Shown here in pieces: positions 7,975-16,875 of a DNA stretch of 48,435 bases. The translations under genes and the position numbers were made by a program. Each line of letters begins with the position of its first letter. The first letter of the stretch is position 1. This DNA is from a virus: IMG/VR virus record IMGVR_UViG_3300032242_002661, positions 1 to 48,435 of that record, one strand, 5' to 3'. The notes under the pieces are model-generated. The model did not search any database. It was not told the DNA's origin and worked only from the letters and a program-made list of their open reading frames with translations.

Positions 7975-9195
7975 ATGTCAAAAATTAAAATTTTAGCTAT
8001 CCCATCAGATAAACACGGAGTTGGTAAATTCAGGATTATGGATCCGTATAAATTTATTGCGGAAAATCATGCAGATGAAGTACATGTAGATATTTCATAT
8101 AATGCTGAAGATAGAGATGATTTTTTTATAGATTATAATATAGTTGTTTTTCACACATTTATTCATCAAACAAATCACGAACATAATAAAGCAAGAATTA
8201 CTTGGTTAAAATCAAAAGGCATTAAAGTTATCATGGATATTGATGACTTATGGTTTGTTGACCAAAGACATCCTATGTATCAAACAATCAAACTTTCTAA
8301 AATTGGTGAAATGAAAGTTGATTTAATGAAATCAGTTGATTATGTGACAACAACAACTCCAACTTTTGCACAGACAATTAAAGAAAGATTAGGTTTGTCT
8401 AATGTATTAATATTTCCAAATGCAGTTGATGAAAATGAGCCACAATTTAAAAATGAAGCAACAAATTCAGATTTGGTTAGATTTGGTTGGTTAGGAGGTT
8501 CGTCACACCTTTATGATTTAGAATTAATGTCTAATGGTATTTCATCTATACATAATTCATATAAGGGAAAAGTACAATTTGTTTTGTGTGGTTTTGATAC
8601 TAGAGGAACTGTTACGGAAATAGATTCTAATACAAAACAACAAAGACAAAGACCAATACAACCTTTAGAAACTGTATGGTATAAATATGAAAGTTTTTTT
8701 ACTGATAATTTTAAAGTTTTAAGTTTACCATACAGAGCTTATTTAAGCACATTTATTGAAGGTGATTATAACGACTTGAACGAACCATATCGTAGAAGAT
8801 GGACAAAAGAAATCAATACGTACGCAACTAATTATAATACTTTTGATGTATCTTTAGCTCCTTTAGTTGATTCACAATTCAATGCTAATAAATCACAATT
8901 AAAAATTATTGAAGCAGGATTTTTTAAAAAGGCTGTAATTGCAAGTGATGTACAACCGTATACTTTAGATTTAATTTCTGCCGTAGATGAAGGTAAATTT
9001 AATGATAAAGGTAACGCGTTGTTAGTTGGTTCAAAAAAGAATCATAAAGATTGGGCAAAACATATGAAACGCTTAATTGATAATCCAAACATGATTGAAG
9101 ATTTAGGTAATCGATTATATGAAACAGTAAAAGACAAATATTCATTAAAAAAAGTTTGTCAAGATAGAGTAGAATTTTTTAAAACAATAAAATAA
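7975..9195 (+). CDS. GT-B glycosyltransferase
   Basis: 406 residues. The N-terminal Rossmann-like half begins with KIKILAIPSDKHGVGKFR and includes VIMDIDDLWF (about 85-94), a feature of phage and bacterial GT4-like enzymes. The C-terminal half begins at VRFGWLGGSSHLYDL and carries the donor-binding pattern LKIIEAGFFKKAVIASD, then a closing helix EDLGNRLYETVKDKYS. GT4-type enzymes move a sugar from a nucleotide-sugar donor to an acceptor in the cytoplasm. It sits in a group with an O-acetyltransferase and two further glycosyltransferases. Donor and acceptor cannot be read from the sequence. Confidence 0.8.
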   Translation: MSKIKILAIPSDKHGVGKFRIMDPYKFIAENHADEVHVDISYNAEDRDDFFIDYNIVVFHTFIHQTNHEHNKARITWLKSKGIKVIMDIDDLWFVDQRHPMYQTIKLSKIGEMKVDLMKSVDYVTTTTPTFAQTIKERLGLSNVLIFPNAVDENEPQFKNEATNSDLVRFGWLGGSSHLYDLELMSNGISSIHNSYKGKVQFVLCGFDTRGTVTEIDSNTKQQRQRPIQPLETVWYKYESFFTDNFKVLSLPYRAYLSTFIEGDYNDLNEPYRRRWTKEINTYATNYNTFDVSLAPLVDSQFNANKSQLKIIEAGFFKKAVIASDVQPYTLDLISAVDEGKFNDKGNALLVGSKKNHKDWAKHMKRLIDNPNMIEDLGNRLYETVKDKYSLKKVCQDRVEFFKTIK

Positions 9196-9201
9196 AACAA
9201 C

Positions 9202-9438
9202 ATGTATTATTTAGTTACAATCGGTTATGAAACCGAACAAATGGACAGAGAAGGAAACCCACGTATTAAAAAAGTAAAATACGTATTACAAGCCGAATCA
9301 GTAGAAGAAGCAACTATTGTTGCAGCTAATTACCGCTCTGGCGATATCAGGGGTAGTGAAAGTTTAAGTGTCGTTAAAATGCCTATTGAATGCGTTATTG
9401 ACGAAAAAAATACACCTGAATATTATAAGAGCAAGTAA
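9202..9438 (+). CDS. Small DUF4494-like protein
   Basis: 78 residues. The pattern MYYLVTIGYETEQMDREG, then VKYVLQAESVEEATIVAANY and a closing SVVKMPIECVI resembles DUF4494, a small alpha/beta domain found mostly in Bacteroidota and their phages: beta strand, a K-K-V-x-Y-x-L-x-A strand, a helix starting E-E-A, then a hydrophobic strand. It begins 6 bases after the glycosyltransferase. Function unknown. The call rests on pattern memory only, but it agrees with the other signs of a Bacteroidota host. Confidence 0.5.
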   Translation: MYYLVTIGYETEQMDREGNPRIKKVKYVLQAESVEEATIVAANYRSGDIRGSESLSVVKMPIECVIDEKNTPEYYKSK

Positions 9439-9457
9439 TTATTATTAAACCCAACAG

Positions 9458-9667
9458 ATGGAATTTTATAGCAAAGAGATACAAATAATGAGACAATCAC
9501 AAAGTAAATTAGTGCTAGAATATGTTTCATCTGTTGGTGTTAAAATAACTTTTGAGGAATTACAAAAGATGACAGATTTATTTGTAGAATGTTGTTTAAG
9601 ACCACAAGACGAAGACCTTAAAAAAAGAATTAAGGCTTTAGATAAATGGATAAGTGAAAAAAAGTAA
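9458..9667 (+). CDS. Small helical protein upstream of dUTPase
   Basis: 69 residues, probably two or three helices, ending in a strongly basic stretch (LKKRIKALDKWISEKK). The segment VKITFEELQKMTDLFVECCL has an EF-hand-like helix spacing but no calcium loop. It lies between the DUF4494-like gene and dUTPase in a tight plus-strand run, with one base between its stop and the dUTPase ATG. No family recognised. Confidence 0.5.
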   Translation: MEFYSKEIQIMRQSQSKLVLEYVSSVGVKITFEELQKMTDLFVECCLRPQDEDLKKRIKALDKWISEKK

Positions 9668-9668
9668 A

Positions 9669-10292
9669 ATGAACAAAGAAGAAGCTGAAGAATATATAAA
9701 AAAATTAGAAACATTTGAATCATCAATCAATGATGATAGCGATGAATTAGATTTAAATTTTTTAGGTGAATTAAACGATTTACTAGAAAAATTAAATACT
9801 GAAATGGTTAATCCAAAAAGTCAAAAGAAAGATTTTACTAATGAAGATTTTGACTTTTCATTTAATGTAAATGTTAATGTTAAAAAACTAACACCGGAAG
9901 CTGTGATACCAACATATTCAAAACCTGGTGATGCTGGTATGGATTTGACAATTACAAATATTAAAGAAAATACCAGTTTTAGTATTACATATAGTTTTGG
10001 TATTGCAATGGAAATTCCTAAAGGTTACGTAGGATTAATATTCCCTCGTTCTTCTATCCGCAATCAAGATTTAATATTATCAAATTGTGTTGGTGTTATT
10101 GATAGTGGTTATAGAGGAGAAATTCAAGCCACTTTTAAGAAGACACAAGGTTTAGATAGTATTTCATATAATGTTGGTGACAGAGGTGCACAGATTTTAA
10201 TTTTACCATACCCACAAATAAAAATGAATGAAGTTGACAATTTGTCAGATACCGAAAGAGGGACTGGTGGATTCGGTTCAACGGGTAATTAG
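9669..10292 (+). CDS. dut: dUTPase (dUTP pyrophosphatase)
   Basis: 207 residues from the ATG at 9669, one base after the preceding stop; an in-frame ATG at 9654 would overlap that gene. All five trimeric dUTPase motifs are present in order: PGDAGMDL (I), FPRSSIRNQ (II), GVIDSGYRGEI with the catalytic Asp and Tyr (III), GDRGAQILIL (IV) and RGTGGFGSTG, the Gly-rich C-terminal arm (V). The enzyme hydrolyses dUTP to dUMP and pyrophosphate, keeping uracil out of phage DNA. About 60 extra acidic residues precede motif I (for example SINDDSDELDLNF) and are not part of the usual 140-150-residue core; their role is unknown. Confidence 0.93.
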   Translation: MNKEEAEEYIKKLETFESSINDDSDELDLNFLGELNDLLEKLNTEMVNPKSQKKDFTNEDFDFSFNVNVNVKKLTPEAVIPTYSKPGDAGMDLTITNIKENTSFSITYSFGIAMEIPKGYVGLIFPRSSIRNQDLILSNCVGVIDSGYRGEIQATFKKTQGLDSISYNVGDRGAQILILPYPQIKMNEVDNLSDTERGTGGFGSTGN

Positions 10293-10296
10293 ATGA

Positions 10297-10304
10297 TATT
10301 TATT
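10297..10304 (+). promoter_or_regulatory. Late-box variant TATTTATT
   Basis: One mismatch, 32 bases before the TTG start of phoH at 10337. Confidence 0.4.
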
Positions 10305-10336
10305 AACAATAAACGGAACAATTAAAATTATTAATT

Positions 10337-11065
10337 TTGGCTTATAAAACAAAAACCAAAACACCACAACCACCCGTAGTAGTAGAAGAAAAGAAGATAT
10401 TACATAAAGATAGGATTAGACAAATTATAAAACGTCCTAAGGAAAAATTCCTAACTAAAAATCAAGAAGAATATTGGCGCATACTTGGTGAAAGCCAAAT
10501 TACATTATGTTTTGGGCCAGCAGGAGTTGGTAAGTCTTATATTGCAATGAAACGCGCTGTAGATTTATTATATGACGATTCTAACAAGTATGAAAAAATT
10601 ATTATAGTTAGACCTGCAGTAGAAGCTGAGGAAAAATTAGGTTCATTACCAGGCGGATTAGAAGAAAAATTAGACCCATACATTTATCCATCATATTATC
10701 TATTAAATAAAATTATTGGAAAAGAAGCTCGCGAAACATTAAAAGACCAAGGATATATAGAAGTTGCAGCTTTAGCATACATGAGAGGATGGAACGTTGA
10801 TAATACTATCTTAGTTTTTGAAGAAGCTCAAAATGCAACACCAGCACAGATTAAATTATTGTTAACTCGTATTGGTTTCAATTCTAAATTTTTCTTATCT
10901 GGTGACCTTGAGCAATCAGACAAATATAAAGACAAAACAAAGTCAGGTCTTTATGATGCAAAAAAAAGACTACAAGATGTTAAAGGCATAGGAATATTTG
11001 AATTTGGTAATGAAGATATTGTAAGAAACCCTATTATAGGTGAAATCTTACAAAGATATGATTAG
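10337..11065 (+). CDS. phoH: PhoH-like P-loop ATPase
   Basis: 242 residues with a TTG start; the next in-frame ATG lies after the Walker A motif, so TTG is needed. Walker A is GPAGVGKS (60-67). The PhoH signature RPAVEAEEKLGSLPG leads to a GGLEEKLDPYI block, Walker B is ILVFEEAQNATPAQIK, and FFLSGDLEQSD is the sensor region. The family is an ATPase of uncertain role, proposed to act in RNA metabolism, and it is very common in marine and T4-type phages. A TATTTATT box lies 32 bases upstream. It sits next to dUTPase, among early-type genes. Confidence 0.88.
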   Translation: MAYKTKTKTPQPPVVVEEKKILHKDRIRQIIKRPKEKFLTKNQEEYWRILGESQITLCFGPAGVGKSYIAMKRAVDLLYDDSNKYEKIIIVRPAVEAEEKLGSLPGGLEEKLDPYIYPSYYLLNKIIGKEARETLKDQGYIEVAALAYMRGWNVDNTILVFEEAQNATPAQIKLLLTRIGFNSKFFLSGDLEQSDKYKDKTKSGLYDAKKRLQDVKGIGIFEFGNEDIVRNPIIGEILQRYD

Positions 11066-11103
11066 TATTTACTTATGACTAATATCATATTATATTTCCA
11101 TAT

Positions 11104-11757
11104 ATGGAAATATTCATTAGCATTGATGGTGTATTAAGAAATACCATACAAAAATTTGATTATCATTATCATGACGCTTATTTAGATTCTGAATTAGAAG
11201 ATAACACATTTGAGTACAACAAAATTGGTAATGTACAAAATGATAATTTACAAAATTATTACAAATTTCAATCAGCAGAAGAATTTGAATATTTTACTTA
11301 CATAGAATATCCTATTGAAATTTTTGGTCATGCGGGATTGAGTTATTCAACAACGTTTACTGATTTACACAAACTTATTTTTGATAATCCCCAACACAAC
11401 TATACATTAATTGGTTTGGACGAATTAGGTAAAGCTAAACCAGGTACATTATTTTTCTTATCAAAAAATGGTTATCTAGGAAATAATATCAAATTTATTT
11501 CTTCCAATGATATTGAATTTAATTGGGATATGTGTGATGTATGGATTACAGATAATAAAAAAATATTAGATTCAATCAAAGAAAATAAAATAGGTGTCAA
11601 ATTTATAACTGCTTATAATCAATACTTTACAAATAATCTAGAAATAACTAAATTAACAGAAATAGAAACAATATGTCCAAATTTTACAAAGACGGAGATG
11701 GGTACTACATTGATATCGAATCAATCACAGACAGATGTAGAACCGGAGATACAATAA
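11104..11757 (+). CDS. HAD-like protein with altered first motif
   Basis: 217 residues. The start MEIFISIDGVLRNTI has the shape of HAD motif I (hhhDxDGVL) and later VWITDNKKILDSIKENKIGV resembles the HAD C-terminal region. The first, nucleophilic Asp is replaced by Ser (ISIDGVL), so phosphatase activity is doubtful. A similar 'IDIDGVLRD' protein occurs in other T4-type phages as far as I recall. The last 28 codons overlap the next gene in another frame; this tail (LISNQSQTDVEPEIQ) looks unconstrained. Role unknown; it may be a structural or regulatory relative of HAD enzymes. Confidence 0.5.
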   Translation: MEIFISIDGVLRNTIQKFDYHYHDAYLDSELEDNTFEYNKIGNVQNDNLQNYYKFQSAEEFEYFTYIEYPIEIFGHAGLSYSTTFTDLHKLIFDNPQHNYTLIGLDELGKAKPGTLFFLSKNGYLGNNIKFISSNDIEFNWDMCDVWITDNKKILDSIKENKIGVKFITAYNQYFTNNLEITKLTEIETICPNFTKTEMGTTLISNQSQTDVEPEIQ

Positions 11758-11954
11758 AAGAAGAAGATGGTTCAGAAGCAACCGAAGTCAACATCTTCAA
11801 ATACGAAGTTTTAAAAATGTGTATAGACAGAGTATTAGGTGACTTTGAAGAAGAAGATGATAAGTTAGGCTTTATGAAAGGTAAAAGTTTATCATTTCAA
11901 ATTGCATTCAACACATTATTAAAAAATGAAATATTAATAGAAGACAATGAGTAA
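11673..11954 (+). CDS. Small protein in 85-base out-of-frame overlap
   Basis: 93 residues, acidic. It starts inside the preceding gene, in another frame, with an 85-base overlap. The N-terminal segment KFYKDGDGYYIDIESI is compositionally regular (Gly/Tyr turns, alternating strands) and looks selected, which argues that this frame is the functional one in the overlap. The rest is two helices (NIFKYEVLKMCIDRVLGDF and SFQIAFNTLLKNEILI). The next gene starts 8 bases before its stop. No family recognised. Confidence 0.5.
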   Translation: MSKFYKDGDGYYIDIESITDRCRTGDTIKEEDGSEATEVNIFKYEVLKMCIDRVLGDFEEEDDKLGFMKGKSLSFQIAFNTLLKNEILIEDNE

Positions 11955-13011
11955 TAAAGAAAATTTAGAAAAATTAGAAGCGGCATTAGGTCGTATTGAA
12001 ATGAAAGAAAATGTCATATATTTTTTAACATATGACACTAAAAACAACGCAAGAGCAGCTATAAAACATATCTATGATATGGCTTTAACATTAAAAGAAA
12101 ATGGTTATACCACAAAACTTTTAGTGGAAGATAAAACATATAGTGGTGCTTTATGGTTAGGTGACAAATATAAAGAAATTGAAGTTGTTACAATTAAAGA
12201 AGATAAAATTGAAATTAAAATCGATGACATTTTAGTTGTTCCTGAATACTATTCAAATGTTTTACAGCAACTATCTTCAATTAGATGTAATAAAGTAATG
12301 CTTGTACAACAAAAAGAATATATTTTTGAAACGTTACCTATTGGTAGTAGATGGAGTGACTATGGTTTTGATAGAGTCATTACAACTACTGAAGCTGCAA
12401 AAAAATATATTTTAGATATTTTCCCTGAGAGTTTAGTTTACATTATTCCTCCAATTATTGGTGATGTTTTTACACCTACTAATAAATCAATTAAACCATA
12501 TATTGCAATTAGTGTAAGAGATAGAGGTCAACATAGAAAATTTATTTCTGAATTTTATGTAAAATTTCCACAATTAAGATGGATAACATTTAGAGATATG
12601 GTTCAATTAGAATATGCTGATTTTGCAAATAATTTAAAAGAATGTATGGTATCATTGTGGGTTGATGATGAATCAACATTTGGTACATTCCCACTCGAAT
12701 CTATAAAATGTGGTGTTCCTGTTGTTGGTAAAATTCCTAAAACAGAACCAGATTGGTTATCTGAAAATGGTATGTGGACTTATGATGATAATAAAGTTGT
12801 AGAAATTTTAGGAACATATGTTTTAGCATGGTTAGAAGGAATTGAATTAACAGAAGAGGTTAAAGAAAAAATGAAAGAAACGTTGTTACCATATAATGAA
12901 GATATTACAAAAACAAATATTATATCAATATTCAACTCAATTAATAATAAACGAATCGAGACTATAAAAAAAGGTTTAGAAAATTTAAACGTAGAAGAAA
13001 ATGCAGAATAA
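11947..13011 (+). CDS. GT-B glycosyltransferase-like protein
   Basis: 354 residues. From about residue 22 the chain runs NVIYFLTYDTKNNARAAIKH then MALTLKENGYTTKLLVEDK, the first strand-helix-strand of a GT-B N-domain. The C-domain has YIAISVRDRGQHRKFISEF and the donor-site pattern VSLWVDDESTFGTFPLESIK followed by CGVPVVGKIP, equivalent to the E-x7-E region of GT4 enzymes. The C-terminal 60 residues are helical. It overlaps the next gene, a GT2-type enzyme, by 11 bases, so the two are probably made together. The sugar and acceptor are unknown. Confidence 0.7.
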   Translation: MSNKENLEKLEAALGRIEMKENVIYFLTYDTKNNARAAIKHIYDMALTLKENGYTTKLLVEDKTYSGALWLGDKYKEIEVVTIKEDKIEIKIDDILVVPEYYSNVLQQLSSIRCNKVMLVQQKEYIFETLPIGSRWSDYGFDRVITTTEAAKKYILDIFPESLVYIIPPIIGDVFTPTNKSIKPYIAISVRDRGQHRKFISEFYVKFPQLRWITFRDMVQLEYADFANNLKECMVSLWVDDESTFGTFPLESIKCGVPVVGKIPKTEPDWLSENGMWTYDDNKVVEILGTYVLAWLEGIELTEEVKEKMKETLLPYNEDITKTNIISIFNSINNKRIETIKKGLENLNVEENAE

Positions 13012-13792
13012 AAATATAACAGCGATTTTACCATTACATAAGATTAACGAAGATTACAAAACAATGTTATCTAATGCTGTTAATAGTATGGAAAATTTTC
13101 ATAATGATGTTAAATTATTAATTGTTTGTCCATCAGAAGTAAAAGGTGAAATTGACACTATGAATTTAAGTGAAACAATAGAAATAAGTTATAATGTGCA
13201 TACAGGCGATACTGACTTTGTTTCTCAAGTAAATAGAGGTATTCAAAATTGCCAAACAGAATGGTTTACAATTTTAGAAGTAGATGATGAATTTAAATCT
13301 ATTTGGTTAAAATCAGTAACTCAATGTGTTGCTGAAAATCCTGAAGTGGATGTATTTTTACCTGTCGTAAAAGATATTAATGTAGAAGGTAAATTTGTAA
13401 GTTTTACAAATGAATCTGTTTGGGCTTATGGCTTTACTGAAAAACAAGGATTTTTAGATAATGAAGTATTATTAGAATTTCAAAATTTTCAAACTAGCGG
13501 TGGACTTTATAGAACACAAGTAATAATTGATAATGGCTTAATAAAAGACAATATCAAATTAACTTTTAGCTATGAATTATTTTTAAGATTAACACACAAT
13601 GGTGTTAAAGTTTTAACAGTACCTAGAATCGGTTACCAACATTTAAACTTCAGACCTGATTCATTATTTTGGGAATACAAAAACAATGATGAAACAAAAC
13701 TTTCAGAAGATGAAGCTAAATTCTGGTTGGAAACAGCAAAGAAAGAATTTTTCTTTAAAAATAAACGCGATGTAAATTATGTAACAGCGTAA
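13001..13792 (+). CDS. GT-A (GT2-type) glycosyltransferase
   Basis: 263 residues. It opens with ITAILPLHKINEDYKTMLSN, the start of a GT-A nucleotide-sugar binding fold; the variant DxD motif is EVDDEF at 93-98, within FTILEVDDEFKSIWL. Later FQTSGGLYRTQVI and LTFSYELFLRLTHNGVKV fit the acceptor-side region of GT2 enzymes. No membrane segments, so it is soluble. Its start lies inside the end of the GT-B gene. The pair plus the upstream GT and acetyltransferase form a glycan-modifying set. Substrate unknown. Confidence 0.72.
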   Translation: MQNKNITAILPLHKINEDYKTMLSNAVNSMENFHNDVKLLIVCPSEVKGEIDTMNLSETIEISYNVHTGDTDFVSQVNRGIQNCQTEWFTILEVDDEFKSIWLKSVTQCVAENPEVDVFLPVVKDINVEGKFVSFTNESVWAYGFTEKQGFLDNEVLLEFQNFQTSGGLYRTQVIIDNGLIKDNIKLTFSYELFLRLTHNGVKVLTVPRIGYQHLNFRPDSLFWEYKNNDETKLSEDEAKFWLETAKKEFFFKNKRDVNYVTA

Positions 13793-13793
13793 A

Positions 13794-14492
13794 ATGCCAA
13801 GAAAACGAACCCAAAAAATTTATTTTGGGGAGGATCAAGAACAAGCGGTAGTACGATATTTAGAATCTGAATCCGATGATGAACGTAACAAGATATTCAA
13901 CGAATATTTAAGAGAACCCCTGATTATTATGGTGGAAAGTATTATCCGCCGTTATAAATTATATAGAAAAGATATGGAATTTGATGAAATCCATACAGAT
14001 ACCATGTCTTTTCTTATAACAAAAATTAGCAAATTTGACCACACAAAAAATACCAAAGCATACTCATATTTTGGTACAATTTGTAAAAACTATCTTATGG
14101 GAGCCATTCAAAAGGATACCAAAGAACAAAATCGTCAAATTTCGTATGATGACATTTCATCTGATATTGAAGAAAATGAAAATTTTTCTTACGTGATAGA
14201 TGAACATGTCATTGATTATAGAAATGTAATAATTAAATTAACCATAGAACTTGAAGAGTTTATTGAAAAACAAAATTTAAATGAAAACGAACAAAAATTA
14301 GGTTTTGCTTTGTTAGAAATTTTTAGTCATTTTGATAAAATATTTCAAGTTGGTGATGGTAATAAATTCAATAAAAACTTAATATTACTCTCGTTAAGAG
14401 AAATGACCTCATTATCTACTAAGGAAATTAGAATTGCTCTCAAAAGATACAAAAAACTCTATGACGGGATTTTAGGTGGATTTTTAGAATAA
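13794..14492 (+). CDS. Late-transcription sigma factor, T4 gp55-like
   Basis: 232 residues. The segment from about 62 to 115 (FDEIHTDTMSFLITKISKFD, then TKAYSYFGTICKNYLMGAI and QKDTKEQNR) has the layout of sigma-70 region 2, matching T4 gp55, in which F-D-x(5)-K-x-P/K-A-Y-x-Y is followed by a basic helix. The C-terminal LREMTSLSTKEIRIALKRYK resembles a helix-turn-helix. In T4 this protein directs host RNA polymerase to late promoters. Here the likely target is the TATTTATA box found before many virion genes. It starts one base after the GT2-type gene. Family call moderate to good; promoter target inferred. Confidence 0.7.
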   Translation: MPRKRTQKIYFGEDQEQAVVRYLESESDDERNKIFNEYLREPLIIMVESIIRRYKLYRKDMEFDEIHTDTMSFLITKISKFDHTKNTKAYSYFGTICKNYLMGAIQKDTKEQNRQISYDDISSDIEENENFSYVIDEHVIDYRNVIIKLTIELEEFIEKQNLNENEQKLGFALLEIFSHFDKIFQVGDGNKFNKNLILLSLREMTSLSTKEIRIALKRYKKLYDGILGGFLE

Positions 14493-14495
14493 ATC

Positions 14496-14503
14496 TATTT
14501 ATT
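14496..14503 (+). promoter_or_regulatory. Late-box variant TATTTATT
   Basis: One mismatch, 4 bases before the ATG at 14508; it opens the tail gene run. Confidence 0.5.
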
Positions 14504-14507
14504 ATTT

Positions 14508-14879
14508 ATGAGAGAAAGAAAAAACAATATTACCCTAGACGTTGATTCTGCATTAGCATTGATGCAGGAAATTTACAACGATGTGGTTGAAAATAGAAAT
14601 ACCGCCTCAATTATCATGAAAAAAATGCTTACATTCATGAAAGATGCTGAGGACATGAGCACAATTGGTCCTGTCATTAAAGAACAACAAAAGGTATTAA
14701 ACGATTTAACTGAAAAGAAAATCTCATTAGTTAAGCTTCAAAGCGCTTTATTAAAACAAACAACCGGTGGCGGTAAAGGTATGCCAATGGGTAAACTTGA
14801 ACTATCAGACGAGGATAGAAAAATGTTAGAACAATTGGTCAGCGAAGATGACAATAAATCGGATAATTACTCATTATAA
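14508..14879 (+). CDS. Small coiled-coil protein, possibly small terminase
   Basis: 123 residues, mostly helical: SALALMQEIYNDVVENRNTA, then a central heptad-like run (VIKEQQKVLNDLTEKKISLV, KLQSALLKQ), a Gly-rich turn and LELSDEDRKMLEQLV. Size, central coiled coil and acidic C-terminus are compatible with a T4 gp16-type small terminase, but I see no diagnostic motif, so that is a weak suggestion. TATTTATT lies 4 bases before the ATG (one-mismatch late box). The next gene begins in the stop codon (TAATG). Confidence 0.45.
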   Translation: MRERKNNITLDVDSALALMQEIYNDVVENRNTASIIMKKMLTFMKDAEDMSTIGPVIKEQQKVLNDLTEKKISLVKLQSALLKQTTGGGKGMPMGKLELSDEDRKMLEQLVSEDDNKSDNYSL

Positions 14880-16873
14880 TGTCTTTCAAAGATACTGTAA
14901 ATAAAGTTAACTCAAAAATTGATGTAATTACAAAGTCATTACAACAAGATGATTTGTCAGTAAAAATTGACAAAGATACTCAAGATTTGATACTTAAAGA
15001 TGTTAAAGACCTTCAGAAAAATATTGGAACAAAACTCGAATCTTTAAAAGCTAAATTAAAGAATAAAAAACTCAAAAAGAAAAATCATAAAAATATTTTT
15101 GAAGAGTTACTTAGTACTGTAAGTAAATTTTTAGAAGCTGGCCGAAAAGCAAATGAAACCGATAGATTTGCATCAATCGAGAGAATGAAATATCATGCAT
15201 ATAGTTCTGCTGATGTTACTATGAAAGCTTCAAGAAAAATTATAATGGATTGTGCTAAAAAAGTTTTATTTGCTGGTAATGGTATTTGTGGTGATGATAA
15301 AGTTTTTGACGCACAACATGACAAATGTTCTTTAAGTCCAAAAGAATTTGACTTTTTTAACATGTTGAAAGTTCCACCTGAAAGTGATTATGGAAAAATT
15401 ATGTATGAATTAAAAAATAGTAATACATCTAAAGAGAAAATTAACAGAAATTTATATTCAGCATTTACATCTTTAAACCACAAATATCAATACGATACGC
15501 CTAGCAATAAAACATTATTTGTTGCAAATTGGGATACAACTACACAACAATTTAATATAAGTGGATTATCTAGAAATTATACTGGTTCAACAACACAAAA
15601 TCCAAAATTGAATGAATTTTTTGATGATTATTATTCAAATATGGATATGCCAGATTTGGTAAACATAGTTAAACAAGCAATGTTTTTAACAACAAAGTGT
15701 GCAAAAATAAGTGTTGATAAAAATGGTGTTTCTGTGGGTGGTGCACCCACAGGTATGGAAGATAATTTAGCATGGGGTCCAGATTTAGATAAAGCAATTA
15801 ATGATTTTGAAAGATTTATAAATAAAATATTTGCATTTTGTAATCAAAAACCAAACGGGTTAGGTGGTCAGACAGCTTTCAATTCTTTTAACGAAGATGA
15901 CGAAGATGCTAATTTTTATTTTGATTTTGATGATGTGGAAGGTATTGATTTACAAGATGAAGATGCAAGAAGAAGAAAAGTATTAGTTTTTAAAGATTGT
16001 AATAATTATGAAGTTCCATATAATGCAAATCATATGGAAGATTTTATTTATTTAGAAGGTAAAGTTGCTTTAAATGATTGGGTTAATCTAACATTAAATA
16101 AAGTTGCAACTGATGCGTACGAACAATCATATGGCGGCATTCAATTACCTGATTTTCAATTTTCTATACATTTAGGTTTTATTGTTAATATACCAAAAGC
16201 AATTATTGCTTCTTTATTATCACCAAAAATTTTATTACCTATCGCAATAATTTATAAATTATTTATTGGTGTTGTTTTAGATGTTAAAGATTTACTCAAA
16301 AAAATGAAGGAATGGGTGTTATGTATTGTTAATGAATTATTTTGGAAATTTATTAGAGAATTTTGGAAAAGAGTTAAAACTGATTTGAAAAATTTTCTTT
16401 TAAAAATTGTAAAAAGAATTTTAAAAGATAAATTAAAAAGATATTATTATGTAATTGCAGCTTTGATGGCATTATTGAAAAAGATAATTGAAAGTGGAAT
16501 TGAAACATGTGAAGATTTATTTGAAGCTATAGGTTATGCTATTGAAATTGCATTAGATTTAGCTGGTGGTGCAGATTTCCATATTCCATTACCATTGTTA
16601 TTAATTGCAGATAAATTACCAGGGTTCAGTACAGTAAAAACAACCATGGAAGCTCAAGAAAAAATGAGAGCTATGGGTATTCCAACAGGGCCAGTTAATG
16701 GTGAACCAAATTATTTTACTGCTGCATTTGATGCATTTGGACATGCTTACACTGAAAATTTATCAAAAACACCAATTATATCAACAAATAAAATTATGAA
16801 AGGTATTTCAGCAAGTGGACCAGTGGTAATACCTCCTATGCAAGGACAAAGTGGTGGACTATTAAAAATTTAA
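14879..16873 (+). CDS. Large tail/baseplate-type structural protein
   Basis: 664 residues, translationally coupled to the 14508 gene (TAATG). The first 110 residues are charged helices (coiled coil with a Lys-rich KLKNKKLKKKNHKNIFEEL). The middle (110-390) is mixed and contains paired cysteines. An acidic stretch at about 335-355 precedes a long region (about 430-560) of hydrophobic and strongly basic helices, for example ILLPIAIIYKLFIGVVLDV and LKKIIESGIETCEDL. The C-terminus is Gly/Pro-rich. It lies directly before a gp5-like gene, so a hub or baseplate role is plausible. The hydrophobic basic helices might contact membrane during injection, which is speculation. Family not recognised. Confidence 0.5.
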   Translation: MSFKDTVNKVNSKIDVITKSLQQDDLSVKIDKDTQDLILKDVKDLQKNIGTKLESLKAKLKNKKLKKKNHKNIFEELLSTVSKFLEAGRKANETDRFASIERMKYHAYSSADVTMKASRKIIMDCAKKVLFAGNGICGDDKVFDAQHDKCSLSPKEFDFFNMLKVPPESDYGKIMYELKNSNTSKEKINRNLYSAFTSLNHKYQYDTPSNKTLFVANWDTTTQQFNISGLSRNYTGSTTQNPKLNEFFDDYYSNMDMPDLVNIVKQAMFLTTKCAKISVDKNGVSVGGAPTGMEDNLAWGPDLDKAINDFERFINKIFAFCNQKPNGLGGQTAFNSFNEDDEDANFYFDFDDVEGIDLQDEDARRRKVLVFKDCNNYEVPYNANHMEDFIYLEGKVALNDWVNLTLNKVATDAYEQSYGGIQLPDFQFSIHLGFIVNIPKAIIASLLSPKILLPIAIIYKLFIGVVLDVKDLLKKMKEWVLCIVNELFWKFIREFWKRVKTDLKNFLLKIVKRILKDKLKRYYYVIAALMALLKKIIESGIETCEDLFEAIGYAIEIALDLAGGADFHIPLPLLLIADKLPGFSTVKTTMEAQEKMRAMGIPTGPVNGEPNYFTAAFDAFGHAYTENLSKTPIISTNKIMKGISASGPVVIPPMQGQSGGLLKI

Positions 16874-16875
16874 AA

